A DNA stretch of 22,994 nt from Bacteroidota bacterium (GTDB lineage: Bacteria > Bacteroidota > Bacteroidia > Bacteroidales > VadinHA17), in NCBI GenBank assembly GCA_030628785.1, contig DAOVQI010000008.1:1-22994 (forward strand), read 5' to 3'. The notes beneath the pieces were generated by a model, which was given only the letters and a program-made list of their open reading frames with translations, did not search any database and was not told the origin of the DNA. The position numbers and the translations under genes are program-made. Below, one piece after another: positions 21,932 to 22,994 of the stretch; position 1 is the stretch's first letter; each line of letters opens with the position of its first letter.

Positions 21932-22994
21932 GCTAACTGAATTTTAGTAATTTAAATATTCTAAAAAATAAACCCTATTTGTATACTTGTTTTTAAGATA
22001 ATACCTGAATATCCCGGACTAAACCAATGGTCAAAAGAAGAGATAATATTTTTTAAGTATTATTCTACTAAGTTTCATTATTAGAGTTTTATAAATTACT
22101 TTTTTTTAAAAAACGGAGAATATTTTAATAATCTTAAAAGAATTATAAACTTATTAGAGCCAGTGTTAAAAAGAAGAAAGCTTATGTAGTTCAGTTGTTT
22201 AAAATCAAATAAATATACAAAAATAATTAGCCTTTGTCAAGTCTTAAGTGCGTAACTATTTGAAGATTAGAAGAAAAAATACGTTTAAAAAATACGTTGA
22301 CAATTGGTTAATTGTTTTATAAGTTAATACACCATAACATTAATTAATAGAATGAAATATTAATTTCTGTCTTTTATAAGAATATGTTGTTACTTCCCCA
22401 TCTTTTTCTATTCTTGTTGCCTGATAATTATACTTAACTTCTTCATCTGAAAAAAATCTATTATGCGATAATAATCAATTTGTTATATATAATTCTAATC
22501 ATTTTATGTGGTATTTGTTGCCGGCCTACCACAAGCTATCCTCTATCCTGGCCGGCGAACCTTCATGATCTTAGCTTAAGTGCTGTTATAATCTTAATTG
22601 CCAACTTGTTTTTCATCCTTGTCTATGAGAAAATGTTTTATCATGAAGGTTTCATTTGAATTAATTTGGCTTTGCTGGTCGTATATTCAAAATTACCAGT
22701 ACTGAAAATCATATCAAAACGGGAAATTGCAAGAAGCTTTTTGGAATTTGCAGAAAATACTAAACGGCAGTAATTTTTATGATGTTGAGGAGTGTTTTAA
22801 CTAATTTTTATCATTGAATAGTTACATTTAGTAATTATTGCAAATTTTTTTCTGATATAATTGCCCTCTTTTGCACATTTTGCAAAAATCTACAAGCCGC
22901 TAAGCGGCTAAAATTACCATCGACTCTGCCCCGCCTTCGCATACTACGGCGGGCAGGCAGGTCATCCGGACGCTGGCAGGTCTTCAAACCAAAC
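21932..22994. other. Gene-poor right end with hairpins and repeat copy 2
   Basis: 1063 bp with no convincing gene. The first 350 bp are very AT-rich and must hold the promoter of the 522-aa lipoprotein gene, but no good match to the TTTG/TAnnTTTG pattern was found close to it. At 22520-22556 GCCGGCC and GGCCGGC bracket a short loop; aaccttcatgat (22558-22569) is the exact complement of 22640-22651. Repeat copy 2 follows, then a gccgctaagcggc hairpin near 22896 and G/C-rich repeat-like sequence to the end. Confidence 0.55.
22689..22890. repeat. 202-bp direct repeat, copy 2
   Basis: Same orientation and length as 13541-13742, about 94% identical by eye. The promoter-like pair TTTG (22718-22715) and TAATTTTG (22695-22688) with a 19-bp spacer is kept on the minus strand, but no gene follows it closely. 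The plus-strand frame ending SFLEFAENTKRQ-stop is also kept, with one Lys/Glu and one Ile/Val change. The distance between copies is 9148 bp. Confidence 0.9.

Noticed and set aside
22340..22474. 44-codon minus-strand frame containing DEEVKYNYQATRIEKDGEV
   Set aside because: It looks protein-like but has no start codon after the upstream stop; at most a gene remnant, not strong enough to list.
22447..22659. Plus-strand frame with a hydrophobic product beginning KKIYYAIIINLLYIILII, start codon CTG; frame continues past its TGA into repeat copy 2
   Set aside because: No ATG, no ribosome-binding site, and the middle is made of inverted repeats; hydrophobic translations arise easily from T-rich DNA. 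A decayed membrane-protein gene remains possible.
13541..22890. Composite transposon flanked by insertion sequences
   Set aside because: The 202-bp repeats encode no transposase and show no terminal inverted repeats or target duplications.

Overview
The window looks like a chromosomal segment of a Bacteroidota (Bacteroidales-like) bacterium. The reasons are an AT-rich composition, a type IX secretion (T9SS) C-terminal sorting domain on one large protein, a Bacteroidota-type 8-helix FtsX/MacB permease, few Shine-Dalgarno sites, promoter matches of the TTTG-N19-TAnnTTTG type, and long gene-poor spacers filled with small hairpins and dispersed repeats. No tRNA, rRNA, CRISPR array or transposase was seen.

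Region 1 (1-6300) is a divergent regulatory module. An ABC-transporter permease (minus strand) faces a two-component pair (plus strand): an NtrC-family sigma-54 activator and its membrane histidine kinase, overlapping by 11 bp. Two tandem 17-bp palindromes (TGTTyC-N5-GrAACA) lie in the divergent spacer and look like the activator's binding sites, so the pair probably controls the permease, itself, or both.

Region 2 (6977-10799) holds two convergent exported peptidases, an S9A oligopeptidase B-like lipoprotein and an M28 aminopeptidase/carboxypeptidase Q-like enzyme. A 36-bp perfect palindromic terminator separates them.

Region 3 (10800-11702) is gene-free and packed with hairpin repeats.

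Region 4 (11703-21931) contains six minus-strand genes, all for envelope or exported proteins. In transcription order they are: a 522-aa lipoprotein of unknown function; a lipoprotein with a C-terminal barrel-like domain; a 1003-aa T9SS cargo with a seven-repeat FG-GAP/VCBS propeller; a lipoprotein predicted to be a second seven-bladed propeller; a small outer-membrane protein; and, after a 396-bp gap, an Lgt-like polytopic membrane protein fused to the same kind of barrel-like domain. The shared domain on two unrelated N-termini, with an almost identical 32-bp sequence at both junctions, is the most unusual point in the window. A 202-bp direct repeat (about 94% identical by eye) brackets the first five of these genes.

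Region 5 (21932-22994) has no convincing gene. It holds hairpins and the second copy of the 202-bp repeat. All identifications were made by eye from motifs and translations, with no database search.
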